Made by a program: the position numbers and the translations under genes. From Thermodesulfovibrio yellowstonii DSM 11347 (GTDB taxonomy: Bacteria > Nitrospirota > Thermodesulfovibrionia > Thermodesulfovibrionales > Thermodesulfovibrionaceae): a DNA stretch of 64,000 bases. Positions 27,022 through 35,782 of this stretch are shown here, piece after piece (position 1 is the stretch's first letter; each line of letters begins with the position of its first letter). Below the pieces are notes generated by a model. That model was not told where the DNA came from, did no database searches, and saw only the letters and a program-made list of their open reading frames with translations. The stretch lies in assembly GCF_000020985.1 (NCBI RefSeq), contig NC_011296.1, positions 434,001 to 498,000 of the forward strand, written 5' to 3'.

Positions 27022-28311
27022 ATGAATCTCTGTCTAATTACAAATGGTCTTCCAGGACCAGCTTATCATGGTGGTGCAGTTACCTGCTGGGCTATTGTTA
27101 AAGCAGCAATCGTAAGGGAACATAGAGTAACTGTATTAAGCCTTTTTGATACATCAGAATTTAATCCATACCTTGAGTCAAAGGATATACAAACCAAAGG
27201 TCTTTATGATATCGGAGCTGCCGTAGAATTTGTAAACTTTGACTATATGGGATTGTCAGGATTAAGTAAATCAACGGATTTTAAATCAAAGATTGCACAT
27301 AGAGTTAAAAGAATTATAAATCCTCCCATGGAGCACTATTTCCCCTGGGCAAAACTTAAAAAGGAAGTTGAGAATAAATTAAGTCAGATTAAACCAGATG
27401 CAATATTTGTATATCATTTTGATGCATTGAGTGCAGTTTATAATATTAATACCGCTCCTAAAATGGCAGGGGTTGGTGATTTATGGCATCTACCAGGATA
27501 TTTTAGATGGAGGATAAAAAAGCCTTCTATAAGAAAATATTTATTAGAGGGTCCATATCAATTAGCATACAGCCTTATTTTTAAAAAGCTCATGTTGCAG
27601 ATGCTTGCTAATTGTCAAAAAAGAGGTGCTTTTGCTGCTCACTATGCGGAGTGGCTTAGGAAACAAAAAGGTTTTGAAGATTCTTTATATTTGAGGACAC
27701 CTGTTCATGACCCTGTTGGAAGTAAATGGCGTGAGTTAAGAGATGAATATATAAGTAAAAGAGAAAATAAAAATCCCAAGATCTTAATGATAGGAGATAT
27801 TACTGGGACAGCAGCCAAATGGGGACTTTGTTTATTTAAAAATGAAGTTCTTCCTGAATTAGAAAAGGAATTCGGCAAAAACGGGTTTGAGATTCATCTT
27901 GTAGGAGGAGGACAACTTGATGGGGAGTTTAAAATTTTATGTGAACTTCCATATATAAGGGTTAGAGGGAGGATTGTGCCACCAGATGTAGAATTTTTGA
28001 GCTCAGACATTTTGTTTGTGCCTACACCCATAACTTTGGGAATCAGAGTAAGAATTATAACAGGTTTTTCCTATGGTTCCTGTGTTGTAACTCACAAGGC
28101 TAATACTGCTGGTATTCCCGAGATTGAACATGATAATAATGCCTTGGTTTCAGACAGTGGAGCAGGATTGGCAAAAGAGATTATTAGAGCATTAAAAGAT
28201 AAGGAATTAAGGAAAAAACTGGAGCAAAATGCCAGAAAAACATTTGAAAATTACTTTTCTGAAAAAACAGCAGCAGAAAACATTGTTAAAGAAATAGAAA
28301 AAATAATTTGA
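27022..28311 (+). CDS. Glycosyltransferase, GT-B fold (GT4-like)
   Basis: 429 residues from ATG 27022. A TTG reading from 26932 would overlap the sulfotransferase by 77 nt and adds a non-conserved tail, so I reject it. The N-terminal GT-B half starts MNLCLITNGLPGPAYHGGAVTCW, with a glycine-rich donor/acceptor loop. The C-terminal half shows ILMIGDITGTAAKWGL, VGGGQLDGEF, VPTPITLGIRVRIITGFSYGSCVVTH and TAGIPEIEHDNNALV. It probably adds one sugar of the repeat unit; donor and linkage cannot be read. It is followed 10 nt later by neuB. Confidence 0.78.
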   Translation: MNLCLITNGLPGPAYHGGAVTCWAIVKAAIVREHRVTVLSLFDTSEFNPYLESKDIQTKGLYDIGAAVEFVNFDYMGLSGLSKSTDFKSKIAHRVKRIINPPMEHYFPWAKLKKEVENKLSQIKPDAIFVYHFDALSAVYNINTAPKMAGVGDLWHLPGYFRWRIKKPSIRKYLLEGPYQLAYSLIFKKLMLQMLANCQKRGAFAAHYAEWLRKQKGFEDSLYLRTPVHDPVGSKWRELRDEYISKRENKNPKILMIGDITGTAAKWGLCLFKNEVLPELEKEFGKNGFEIHLVGGGQLDGEFKILCELPYIRVRGRIVPPDVEFLSSDILFVPTPITLGIRVRIITGFSYGSCVVTHKANTAGIPEIEHDNNALVSDSGAGLAKEIIRALKDKELRKKLEQNARKTFENYFSEKTAAENIVKEIEKII

Positions 28312-28321
28312 GAGGGAAAAA

Positions 28322-29359
28322 ATGGAAATAACAATAGGTAAAAGAAAAATTGGTTATGAACATCCTGTTTATATTATTGCTGAAGGTTGTGATAATCATC
28401 TTGGCAATCTGGATGTTGCAAAGGAGATGGCAAGGCAGGCAAAACTCGCAGGTGCTGATGCCATTAAATTTCAGCATCATATACCTGATGAGGAGATGCT
28501 TCCTGATGTCCCTATGTCAGACAATTTCAATATGCCACTTTATGAATTTCTCAAAAAATATGCCTTAACACTTGAACAGCATATAGAATTAAAAAAATAC
28601 TGTGAATCAATCGGGATACAATATCTATGTACTCCTTTCAGCTGGAAAGCTGCTCAGGAATTAAATGAAATTGGCGTTGAAGCTTTCAAAATTGGTTCTG
28701 GGGAAATGACTGACATTCCAACTCTGAAAAAAATGGCTTCTTTTGGTAAACCCATGATAGTCTCTACAGGAATGAGCACTTTTGAAGAAATTGATAGAAC
28801 TTATAAATTATTGAGAGACATGAATGTTCCTCTGGTGCTTATGCATTGTGTTTCTGAGTATCCACCTGTTTATCATGATATCAATCTGAAAGTTATAAAT
28901 CAAATGATTGAGCGTTATCCTGAAGCAATTATTGGACATTCTGACCATACACCTGATTTATTTACCTGTTTTGCAGCTGTAGCACTCGGTGCAAAGGTTA
29001 TTGAAAAACATGTAATCCTTGACAAAAGACAGCCCGGTCCAGACCAATCTGTATCTATTGATTTTTATGAACTGGCAACATTGGTGGAAGGTATTCGTAA
29101 GATTGAATCAGCTATGGGTAATGAGAAAATTATACATGAAAGAGAAAAACAAATCAGAAAGTGGGCATTCAGAAGCATAGTATCTTTGAGTGATATTAAA
29201 GCAGGGGAAATAATAACAGAAGATATGATATGGTCAAAGAGGCCTGGGACAGGAATTCCTTCATATTTTATGGATAAAATTATCGGAGCAAAAGCTAAGC
29301 GATTTATACCTGCAAACACTTTACTCTCATGGGATGATATTGAGATAGAAAAGGAATAA
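28322..29359 (+). CDS. neuB: Sialic-acid synthase (NeuB family)
   Basis: 345 residues. It condenses ManNAc (or a related 6-deoxy sugar) with phosphoenolpyruvate to a nonulosonic acid. The TIM barrel shows YIIAEGCDNHLGNLDVAKEM, DAIKFQHH, KIGSGEMTDIP, STGMST, GHSDHTPD and EKHVILDKRQPGPDQ. The C-terminal SAF (antifreeze-like) domain starts near residue 285 (RSIVSLSDIKAGEIITEDM). The start has a GAGGG ribosome site. It heads a neuB-neuC-CBS-neuA set. Legionaminic or pseudaminic synthase is possible, but the extra aminotransferase/dehydratase genes those pathways need are absent, which favours Neu5Ac. Confidence 0.9.
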   Translation: MEITIGKRKIGYEHPVYIIAEGCDNHLGNLDVAKEMARQAKLAGADAIKFQHHIPDEEMLPDVPMSDNFNMPLYEFLKKYALTLEQHIELKKYCESIGIQYLCTPFSWKAAQELNEIGVEAFKIGSGEMTDIPTLKKMASFGKPMIVSTGMSTFEEIDRTYKLLRDMNVPLVLMHCVSEYPPVYHDINLKVINQMIERYPEAIIGHSDHTPDLFTCFAAVALGAKVIEKHVILDKRQPGPDQSVSIDFYELATLVEGIRKIESAMGNEKIIHEREKQIRKWAFRSIVSLSDIKAGEIITEDMIWSKRPGTGIPSYFMDKIIGAKAKRFIPANTLLSWDDIEIEKE

Positions 29360-30504
29360 TGAAAAAATTGAAATTATTATTTATAACAGGCTCCAGAGGA
29401 GAATGGGGATATATAAGGCCGATTTTAAGGCTCTGTAATAAAAGAAAAGATGTGAATTTTTCCCTATGTGTCACCAATATGCATCTTTTACCTGATTTCG
29501 GTTTATCCATAAAGGAGATTGAAAGAGACGGATTCCATGTTGATTATAAAATATATATGTCTCTTGATGGATACAATCATTATACAATGGTTAAATCGCT
29601 TGGAGTTTTTCTGTCTTCCTTAGCTGATGTAGTGGCAAGCACTAAGCCTGACTGGATTATATTAGCAGGAGATAGAGGGGAGCAACTTATGGGGGCAATT
29701 GTAGGAGCATTCTGTTATATACCCGTTGCTCATATACAGGCAGGTGAGCTATCTGGAAATATTGACGGTATGACAAGACACGCTATCGGTAAATATGCTC
29801 ATCTGCATTTTGCTTCAAATGAAGATGCCGCGGAGAGATTAATAAAATTGGGAGAAGAACCTTTCAGAATACATATTGTTGGAGCGCCTCAACTGGATGA
29901 ACTGGTGCAGGGTTTATATACTAAAAGAGATAACTTATTTAATAAATATTCGTTAAATTTACAAAATTATCTTTTAGTAATGCTACATCCTGTAACAGAA
30001 GAATATCATAAAGCTTCGGAACAGGTGGAAATTTTAATGCGTGCGTTGTCAAAGTTTGATATGCCAAAAATTGTAATTCTTCCCAATAATGATGCTGGTT
30101 CGTTAATGATCCGAGAAGGCATAGAAAACAACAGAAAGGGAGATTTTTATGTATTCTCTAATTTAAGTAGGGAAGATTATCTCGGTTTTCTAAAATATTG
30201 TAGTGCTATTGTGGGAAATTCAAGTTCAGGTATTTTAGAAGCACCAACCTTTAAAATCCCTGCAGTTAATATCGGAAGAAGGCAACATAAAAGACTAAGA
30301 GGAAATAATGTAATAGATGTTGATTTTGAGGAAGAGGCAATTATATCCGCCATAAAAAAAGCAATTTCAAAAGAATTCAGAGAAATGCTGAAAAATAATT
30401 GCACCAATCCTTACGGTGACGGTAAATCTTCAGAAAGGATTTTAAATATATTAATCAATATTCCTATTAATGATACCTTGTTAATTAAAAATCTGACATA
30501 TTAA
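29359..30504 (+). CDS. neuC: Hydrolysing UDP-GlcNAc 2-epimerase (NeuC family)
   Basis: 381 residues. It converts UDP-GlcNAc to ManNAc plus UDP, the first step to sialic acid. The N-terminus LLFITGSRGEWGYIRPILR matches NeuC/LegG rather than the non-hydrolysing WecB type. VAHIQAGELSGNIDGMTRHAIGKYAHLHFASNEDA is the family hallmark, followed by VGAPQLDEL, MLHPVTEEY, VGNSSSGILEAPTF and IGRRQHKR. It overlaps neuB by one base. LegG, which acts on UDP-diNAcBac, is the main alternative. Confidence 0.9.
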   Translation: MKKLKLLFITGSRGEWGYIRPILRLCNKRKDVNFSLCVTNMHLLPDFGLSIKEIERDGFHVDYKIYMSLDGYNHYTMVKSLGVFLSSLADVVASTKPDWIILAGDRGEQLMGAIVGAFCYIPVAHIQAGELSGNIDGMTRHAIGKYAHLHFASNEDAAERLIKLGEEPFRIHIVGAPQLDELVQGLYTKRDNLFNKYSLNLQNYLLVMLHPVTEEYHKASEQVEILMRALSKFDMPKIVILPNNDAGSLMIREGIENNRKGDFYVFSNLSREDYLGFLKYCSAIVGNSSSGILEAPTFKIPAVNIGRRQHKRLRGNNVIDVDFEEEAIISAIKKAISKEFREMLKNNCTNPYGDGKSSERILNILINIPINDTLLIKNLTY

Positions 30505-30515
30505 AGGAGATAATA

Positions 30516-30881
30516 ATGGATAAAGTTACTAAATTCTGTGTTAATGATAAAAATACAATCAAAGAGACAATATCTGTGATTCAAGGAAATTTTTCAAGAT
30601 GCGTTGTTGTTCTAAATGAAAATAAAAAAGTTGTTGGAGTATTCAGCGAAGGAGATGTTTTAAGAACAATTTTACAGAATATTGATTTACATACCCCGCT
30701 GAAAAAGGTTATTAGTCCATCTTTTCTGTATTTAAAAGAAAAAAATATGTCAAAAGCTTATGAACTTATAAAAAAGTATGGGATAACTTTAATTCCCGTA
30801 ATAGATGATAGTTTCAATCTCAAAGAGGTAATAACGATTTTTGATGTAATGAAGCATCTGGAGTTTATAAATGGAAAATAA
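30516..30881 (+). CDS. Stand-alone two-CBS-domain protein in the sialic-acid set
   Basis: 121 residues, just two CBS repeats: VVVLNENKKVVGVFSEGDVLRTIL (first) and LIPVIDDSFNLKEVITIFDVMKHL (second). CBS pairs bind adenosine nucleotides or SAM and act as regulatory modules. In the legionaminic-acid pathway a CBS pair is fused to a nucleotidyltransferase (PtmE). Here it is free and overlaps neuA by 11 nt, so it may regulate NeuA or NeuB in trans. The ribosome site is GGAG (AAAGGAGATAATAATG). Its function is an inference from place and fold. Confidence 0.8.
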   Translation: MDKVTKFCVNDKNTIKETISVIQGNFSRCVVVLNENKKVVGVFSEGDVLRTILQNIDLHTPLKKVISPSFLYLKEKNMSKAYELIKKYGITLIPVIDDSFNLKEVITIFDVMKHLEFINGK

Positions 30882-31566
30882 GATAGTTGCTATTATTCCT
30901 GCCCGTGGTGGTTCTAAAGGAATACCCAAAAAAAATATTGCTTTATTGAAAGGTAAACCCTTGCTGGCATATACAATTGAATCAGCAATTGAATCAATGG
31001 TGACAAAAGAGATTTTTGTCAGTACTGATTCTGAAGAAATAGCTGAGATTTCAAAAAAATATGGAAGTAAAGTTATAATGCGTCCTGCAGAACTCTCTCA
31101 TGATACAGCATCTACTGAATCAGCTTTGATTCATGCTATAGAAACTATCAGACAGGAGTATAATTGGATGCCCGATTATGTTTTAACTCTTCCTCCAACG
31201 TCCCCTCTCAGAAGCGCTAAAACAATTAAGGAATTTGTTAAATATTTTTTATCACTTGATGGTAAATATGATGCCATGCTTTCTCTTACTGTTCATAGAG
31301 GAGATTTCTGGAAAAAGGATTCTCAAGGAAATTTTGTTAGATTATTTCCTGATGCGCCGAGAAGAAGACAGGATAGAGAGCCACTTTATCTTGAAAATAG
31401 TGCCATTTATATAACAAAGACAGAATCTCTGTTAATCACTAATTCCATACTGGGTAAGCATTGCACGGGCTTTATTATAAATGATATTGAAGCTACAGAT
31501 ATCAATGAGCCTATTGATTTGTTGTGGGCGGAATTTTTGATAGAACATGTTTTTAACAAAAAATAA
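30871..31566 (+). CDS. neuA: CMP-sialic-acid synthetase (NeuA family)
   Basis: 231 residues, full length. It activates the nonulosonic acid with CTP to the CMP-sugar used by sialyltransferases. Motifs are AIIPARGGSKGIPKKNI (nucleotide binding), STDSEEIAEI, RPAELSHDTASTESA, LPPTSPLRSAKTI, RRRQDREPLYLENSAIYI and the C-terminal DINEPIDLLWAE. It overlaps the CBS gene by 11 nt. The next gene may encode the transferase that uses its product. Confidence 0.92.
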   Translation: MENKIVAIIPARGGSKGIPKKNIALLKGKPLLAYTIESAIESMVTKEIFVSTDSEEIAEISKKYGSKVIMRPAELSHDTASTESALIHAIETIRQEYNWMPDYVLTLPPTSPLRSAKTIKEFVKYFLSLDGKYDAMLSLTVHRGDFWKKDSQGNFVRLFPDAPRRRQDREPLYLENSAIYITKTESLLITNSILGKHCTGFIINDIEATDINEPIDLLWAEFLIEHVFNKK

Positions 31567-31570
31567 GCCA

Positions 31571-33208
31571 ATGGATTTTAATCTATATTTTAATTTTTTT
31601 ACAAAAAAAGTTTTTGGACAATATCTTCCAAGATATAAATGGATGAAAGAGGAATATGGCAGGCTCAGGAAACTTTTACCTGAGTTTTTAAAAGAGAGGC
31701 TGGTGAAAAATTATGATAAACGAGTGCTTTTTGCCAGCATGGGTTCTTATGATGCCAAAACAGAGGGCATTTATCTTAAAGCTCTGGAAACCATCAGTTA
31801 TGAACCCTGCGTTATAACAGCCTATGATCCTTATGTTAAAGACATATTCAGCCTCTATGGAATTAAAAATGTCTTTTACTATGAAGATTACCTTAAGAAA
31901 TATTCTACTGACAGGCTGAAAAAGGAGGCGGAATTTTATTTAAAACATGTTAAGGGAAAAGAAATTTTAAATATTAAAATGGATGGAATAAGTGTGGGAA
32001 AGTACGCTGCTTCATCATTCATGAGGATTACAAGAAGTAGCAGTATAAAGATAAATAATGAACAGGATAAACTCATATTAATTAATCAGATGACGAAGTC
32101 CTTACAGGCTGCTAAAGCGATAGAGGATATTTTAAAGGATCTTAACCCAGATCTTGTATTAGTTATTGACCGTGGATATACTCCTGTAGGTCAACTCTTT
32201 GATGCATGTTTAATTAATGATATTCCTGTAATTACAAGAAATGCATCTCATAAAAGTGGCTTTGAAATTGTTAAAAGGTATTCATCACCTCAGATGAGTC
32301 CAGTGCATCCGCAGTCATTATCTTCAGAGTCATGGGAATATATAAAACAAATGGCATGGAATGAAAGCAAATGGCAAATCCTTTACAAAGAACTTTTTGA
32401 CACTTACAACACTGGAGACTGGTTTGCCGAAGTAGGCACACAATTTGGTAAAAGAATGTATGCGAAAGAAGAACTTTTAGAGAAACTTCAATTAGATGAG
32501 CATAAAAAAACTGCTATAATATTCCCTCATATGTTCTGGGATGCCACTTTTTTCTGGGGCGAAGATTTGTTTGAGGACTATTATGACTGGTTTGTTAATG
32601 TCTTGAAGGTAGCAGCTAAAAATAAAAATCTAAACTGGATAATAAAGATACATCCTGCAAATGTGGTAAAGGCAAAGAGAGATGATTATAAAGGTGTTCA
32701 TAAAGAATTGGCAGCTGTGTATGAAACACTTGGTAGTTTGCCTGAGCATATAAAAGTTATTCCCCCCGAAAGTGATATAAATACCTTTAGTTTATTTAGT
32801 TTAATGGATTACTGTCTTACTGTTAGAGGCACAATTGGTATAGAAGCCTCCATGATGGGAATAAATACAATAACTGCAGGTACAGGCAGATATGACAGGC
32901 TTGGATTTACTCATGATTTTGACTCAAAAGAGGAATATTTGGATTTTGTTAAAAATTTACATGATGTTCCACCAATGAATGAAAAGAGTATAGAACTTGC
33001 CCGTCGTTTTGCTTATGGTATTTTCCTATTAAGACCAATACATCTTGATCTTCTGGATTTAAGATACAATCAGGATGAAAAAGGTTCTATGAGATTTAAA
33101 CCTCTTTTCAAAAATATAGAAGAATTTGAAAGTTCAAAATTTGTTCAAGGTTTGAAAGATTTTGTAATTTCTAAAAAAGAGGATTATTTAGATATGGATA
33201 GAATTTAA
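31571..33208 (+). CDS. Capsule-type GT-B transferase, candidate sialyltransferase
   Basis: 545 residues from ATG 31571; an ATG at 31547 is an alternative that overlaps neuA. Neither has a clear ribosome site. I do not recognise a named family with certainty. The C-terminal half resembles capsule-polysaccharide/Kdo or glycerophosphate transferases: WIIKIHPANVVKAKRDDY, then VIPPESDINTFSLFSLMDYCLTVRGTIGIEASMMGINTITAG. The N-terminal half has RVLFASMGSYDAKTEGIYLKALE and LVLVIDRGYTPVGQLFD. No membrane segment. It directly follows neuA, so transfer of the CMP-activated acid is a reasonable guess, not shown. Confidence 0.6.
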   Translation: MDFNLYFNFFTKKVFGQYLPRYKWMKEEYGRLRKLLPEFLKERLVKNYDKRVLFASMGSYDAKTEGIYLKALETISYEPCVITAYDPYVKDIFSLYGIKNVFYYEDYLKKYSTDRLKKEAEFYLKHVKGKEILNIKMDGISVGKYAASSFMRITRSSSIKINNEQDKLILINQMTKSLQAAKAIEDILKDLNPDLVLVIDRGYTPVGQLFDACLINDIPVITRNASHKSGFEIVKRYSSPQMSPVHPQSLSSESWEYIKQMAWNESKWQILYKELFDTYNTGDWFAEVGTQFGKRMYAKEELLEKLQLDEHKKTAIIFPHMFWDATFFWGEDLFEDYYDWFVNVLKVAAKNKNLNWIIKIHPANVVKAKRDDYKGVHKELAAVYETLGSLPEHIKVIPPESDINTFSLFSLMDYCLTVRGTIGIEASMMGINTITAGTGRYDRLGFTHDFDSKEEYLDFVKNLHDVPPMNEKSIELARRFAYGIFLLRPIHLDLLDLRYNQDEKGSMRFKPLFKNIEEFESSKFVQGLKDFVISKKEDYLDMDRI

Positions 33209-35034
33209 TGTGCGGGATTGTTGGCTTAACAGACAGAGATAACTTCCATCTTCTTTCCAAAATGAATAATATTCTTTTTCATAGAGGACCCGATGATAGT
33301 GGTGAATTTATAGATAAAGAAAGCGGTTTCGCTTTTGCTATGAGAAGGCTTGCCATAATAGATATTGAAGGTGGTAAGCAACCTATGAGTAATGAAGATA
33401 ATAGCCTCTGGGTGATATGCAATGGAGAAATATATAATTCACCAGAATTAAGAAAGAATTTGATAAAGAAAGGACATATTTTTAAAACAAAAAATTCTGA
33501 TGTGGAAGTGCTATTACATTTATATAAAGAAAAAGGCACGCAGTTATTGCAGGATTTAAATGGCATGTTTGCCTTTGTAATTTATGATAAAAATAAAGGA
33601 ATTTTATTTGGAGCAAGGGATCGGATAGGCATTAAACCTTTTTATTACTGTTACAAAAATGGAAAATTCGCTTTTTCATCTGAGATGAAAAGCCTACTTA
33701 TACTTCCGTGGATTTCAAAGGAAATAAATCCTGAAAGCCTTTATCACTATATAAGTCTTCAGTTTGTGCCTGCACCTTACAGTATATTTTTGGATATAAA
33801 AAAACTTCCTGCAGGACATTACTTTATATATGACTTGCACAAAAAGGAGTTAATCATAAATAAATACTGGGAACTTAATGTATCTGAACTTGAGAATAAA
33901 TCTGTTGATGAATGGAAAGAGCTCATAATACAAAAGTTAAAAGAGTCTATTAAAAGATGGACATTAAGCGATGTGCCGATTGCATGTTCACTTTCAGGTG
34001 GGCTTGATTCTTCAACAGTTGTTGGAATTCTGGCAAGTGAGGGATTCAGTGATTTAAGAACATATTCTCTCGGATTTAAAAGTATAGAGGAGCAGGAATT
34101 TAATGAACTTCCATTGGCAAGAAAAGTTGCTGAAAAGTGGAACACTGATCATCATGAAGTAGTTATTGATGCAAAAAGAATTCTTAATGACTTAGAAAAA
34201 ATGGTATGGCATCTTGATGAGCCATATGCTGGCGGGTTGCCTTCATGGTATATTTATGAAATTATCGGAGAGGATGTTAAGGTTGCGTTAACTGGCACAG
34301 GTGGAGATGAATTATTTGGAAATTATGGTAGATATAAAGTTCATGAAAGAGGTTTATGGTATAAATTTTTAAAAGCTATGAAAGAAAGCATCCTAAATCA
34401 CAATTTTTCTGAAATAAAAAATGCATTTAGGTATCCAAAGGGATATTTTTACTGGAAATATTTTTCAGATGCTGTGAAGGATAAGATTATATTTAACGAT
34501 TACAACCAGAAATACAAAACAGAGGCTTATCTTGAAAATATCTGGCATGAATCAGGCACAAAAAATCCTCGTAATGCAGTAGCTTATATTGATTTTAGAC
34601 TTCAACTGCCAGAGGAATTTTTGCATGTTACAGATCGTTTTTCAATGGCTCATTCTGTTGAAGCTCGGGTTCCTTTTCTGGATCATGAGCTTGTGGAGTT
34701 AGTTTTTAAAATGCCTCCTGCTATGCGCACAGGATGGAATGAACCAAAATCTTTTTTTAAAAGCATTATTAAGAATTTATTACCTGAAGAGTTATGGAAT
34801 GCTCCAAAAAGAGGATTCATATTGCCATTGACTTTATGGACAAGAAAAGACTTAAAATTTTTGATAAAAGAAAGTTTATCTCCTGATTATCTTAAAAAAC
34901 AAGGAATTTTCTCAGAAAAAGTTTATGATAAAATTGTTAACCCTCATCTTGAAGGTAAAAAAGACTATACACAACAGGTCTGGACCTTTTTGATGTTCCA
35001 GATGTGGTATAAAAAGTATGTATTAGGAGATTAA
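33208..35034 (+). CDS. asnB: Glutamine-hydrolysing asparagine synthetase-like amidotransferase
   Basis: 608 residues. The N-terminal class II glutaminase has the nucleophile Cys2 (MCGIVGLTDRD), then HRGPDDSGEF and RRLAIIDIEGGKQPM. The C-terminal synthetase has the PP-loop SLSGGLDSSTVVG near residue 265 and TGTGGDELFGNYGRY. AsnB proteins make asparagine, but copies within O-antigen loci can form sugar-acid amides (known for some uronic acids). It overlaps the preceding gene by one base (TAATG). A role in modifying a uronic or nonulosonic acid carboxyl group is plausible here. Confidence 0.85.
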   Translation: MCGIVGLTDRDNFHLLSKMNNILFHRGPDDSGEFIDKESGFAFAMRRLAIIDIEGGKQPMSNEDNSLWVICNGEIYNSPELRKNLIKKGHIFKTKNSDVEVLLHLYKEKGTQLLQDLNGMFAFVIYDKNKGILFGARDRIGIKPFYYCYKNGKFAFSSEMKSLLILPWISKEINPESLYHYISLQFVPAPYSIFLDIKKLPAGHYFIYDLHKKELIINKYWELNVSELENKSVDEWKELIIQKLKESIKRWTLSDVPIACSLSGGLDSSTVVGILASEGFSDLRTYSLGFKSIEEQEFNELPLARKVAEKWNTDHHEVVIDAKRILNDLEKMVWHLDEPYAGGLPSWYIYEIIGEDVKVALTGTGGDELFGNYGRYKVHERGLWYKFLKAMKESILNHNFSEIKNAFRYPKGYFYWKYFSDAVKDKIIFNDYNQKYKTEAYLENIWHESGTKNPRNAVAYIDFRLQLPEEFLHVTDRFSMAHSVEARVPFLDHELVELVFKMPPAMRTGWNEPKSFFKSIIKNLLPEELWNAPKRGFILPLTLWTRKDLKFLIKESLSPDYLKKQGIFSEKVYDKIVNPHLEGKKDYTQQVWTFLMFQMWYKKYVLGD

Positions 35035-35035
35035 A

Positions 35036-35782
35036 ATGCATGAGATTGAATGGACGGATGAGAAAATAGCTCTAATCTGGAATTATTATGCTAAAAATCC
35101 CTCTTATCAGGGTCAGTATTTTAGCTGTCATTCAGGCAGAAATATAATTGAATATGTAAATAAGCATATTAAACTTAAAAATATTAAAACATTTCTTGAT
35201 TTCGGTTGTGGACCAGGGTATCTCATAGAGCACTTGCTGAAATTTTTAGGCAATAGATGGGGGGGGAAGGTACACGGACTTGATTTTTCAAAAGAATCTA
35301 TTGAGAAGTTTAGAGAGAAGTTTAGTAGATTTAATAATGTTGCAAATGCGATTTGGGTAAATAAACTACCTTTTCCGATAGAAGATAATTCTATAGATTG
35401 CGTCTTTGCAGTAGAGATAATAGAACATCTAAATGATTTATATTTATCGGCCACATTAAATGAAATATACAGAATTTTAAGACCAGGCGGTTATTTAATT
35501 ATTACAACACCTAACAATGAAGACCTTGAAGCTAATAAAACAATCTGTCCAGAATGCGGTTGTATCTTTCATAGATGGCAACATGTCAGAAGTTGGGATA
35601 AAGTTTCTTTAAATATGCTATTAAACCAGCATAATTTTACTGATATAAAAATAAAAGAAGCTTTAATTTATCCTGATAGTTCAAGAAAAATAATTAAAGT
35701 TCTTAAGAAAGTTATAAAAGTGCTACTGATGGAGAGAAAAAATATTAATCCAAATAAAATAGTTGCAATTGTTAAAAAATGA
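35036..35782 (+). CDS. Class I SAM-dependent methyltransferase
   Basis: 248 residues. Motif I is FLDFGCGPGYLIEHLL near residue 58, followed by VHGLDFSKESIEKF, the acidic segment DCVFAVEIIEHL and YRILRPGGYLIITTPN. A CPECGCIFHRWQHVRSW stretch near residue 175 looks like a small zinc or substrate site shared by some glycan methyltransferases. The GGAG ribosome site overlaps the asnB end, which is one base upstream. It likely O- or N-methylates a sugar of the repeat unit. Confidence 0.8.
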   Translation: MHEIEWTDEKIALIWNYYAKNPSYQGQYFSCHSGRNIIEYVNKHIKLKNIKTFLDFGCGPGYLIEHLLKFLGNRWGGKVHGLDFSKESIEKFREKFSRFNNVANAIWVNKLPFPIEDNSIDCVFAVEIIEHLNDLYLSATLNEIYRILRPGGYLIITTPNNEDLEANKTICPECGCIFHRWQHVRSWDKVSLNMLLNQHNFTDIKIKEALIYPDSSRKIIKVLKKVIKVLLMERKNINPNKIVAIVKK

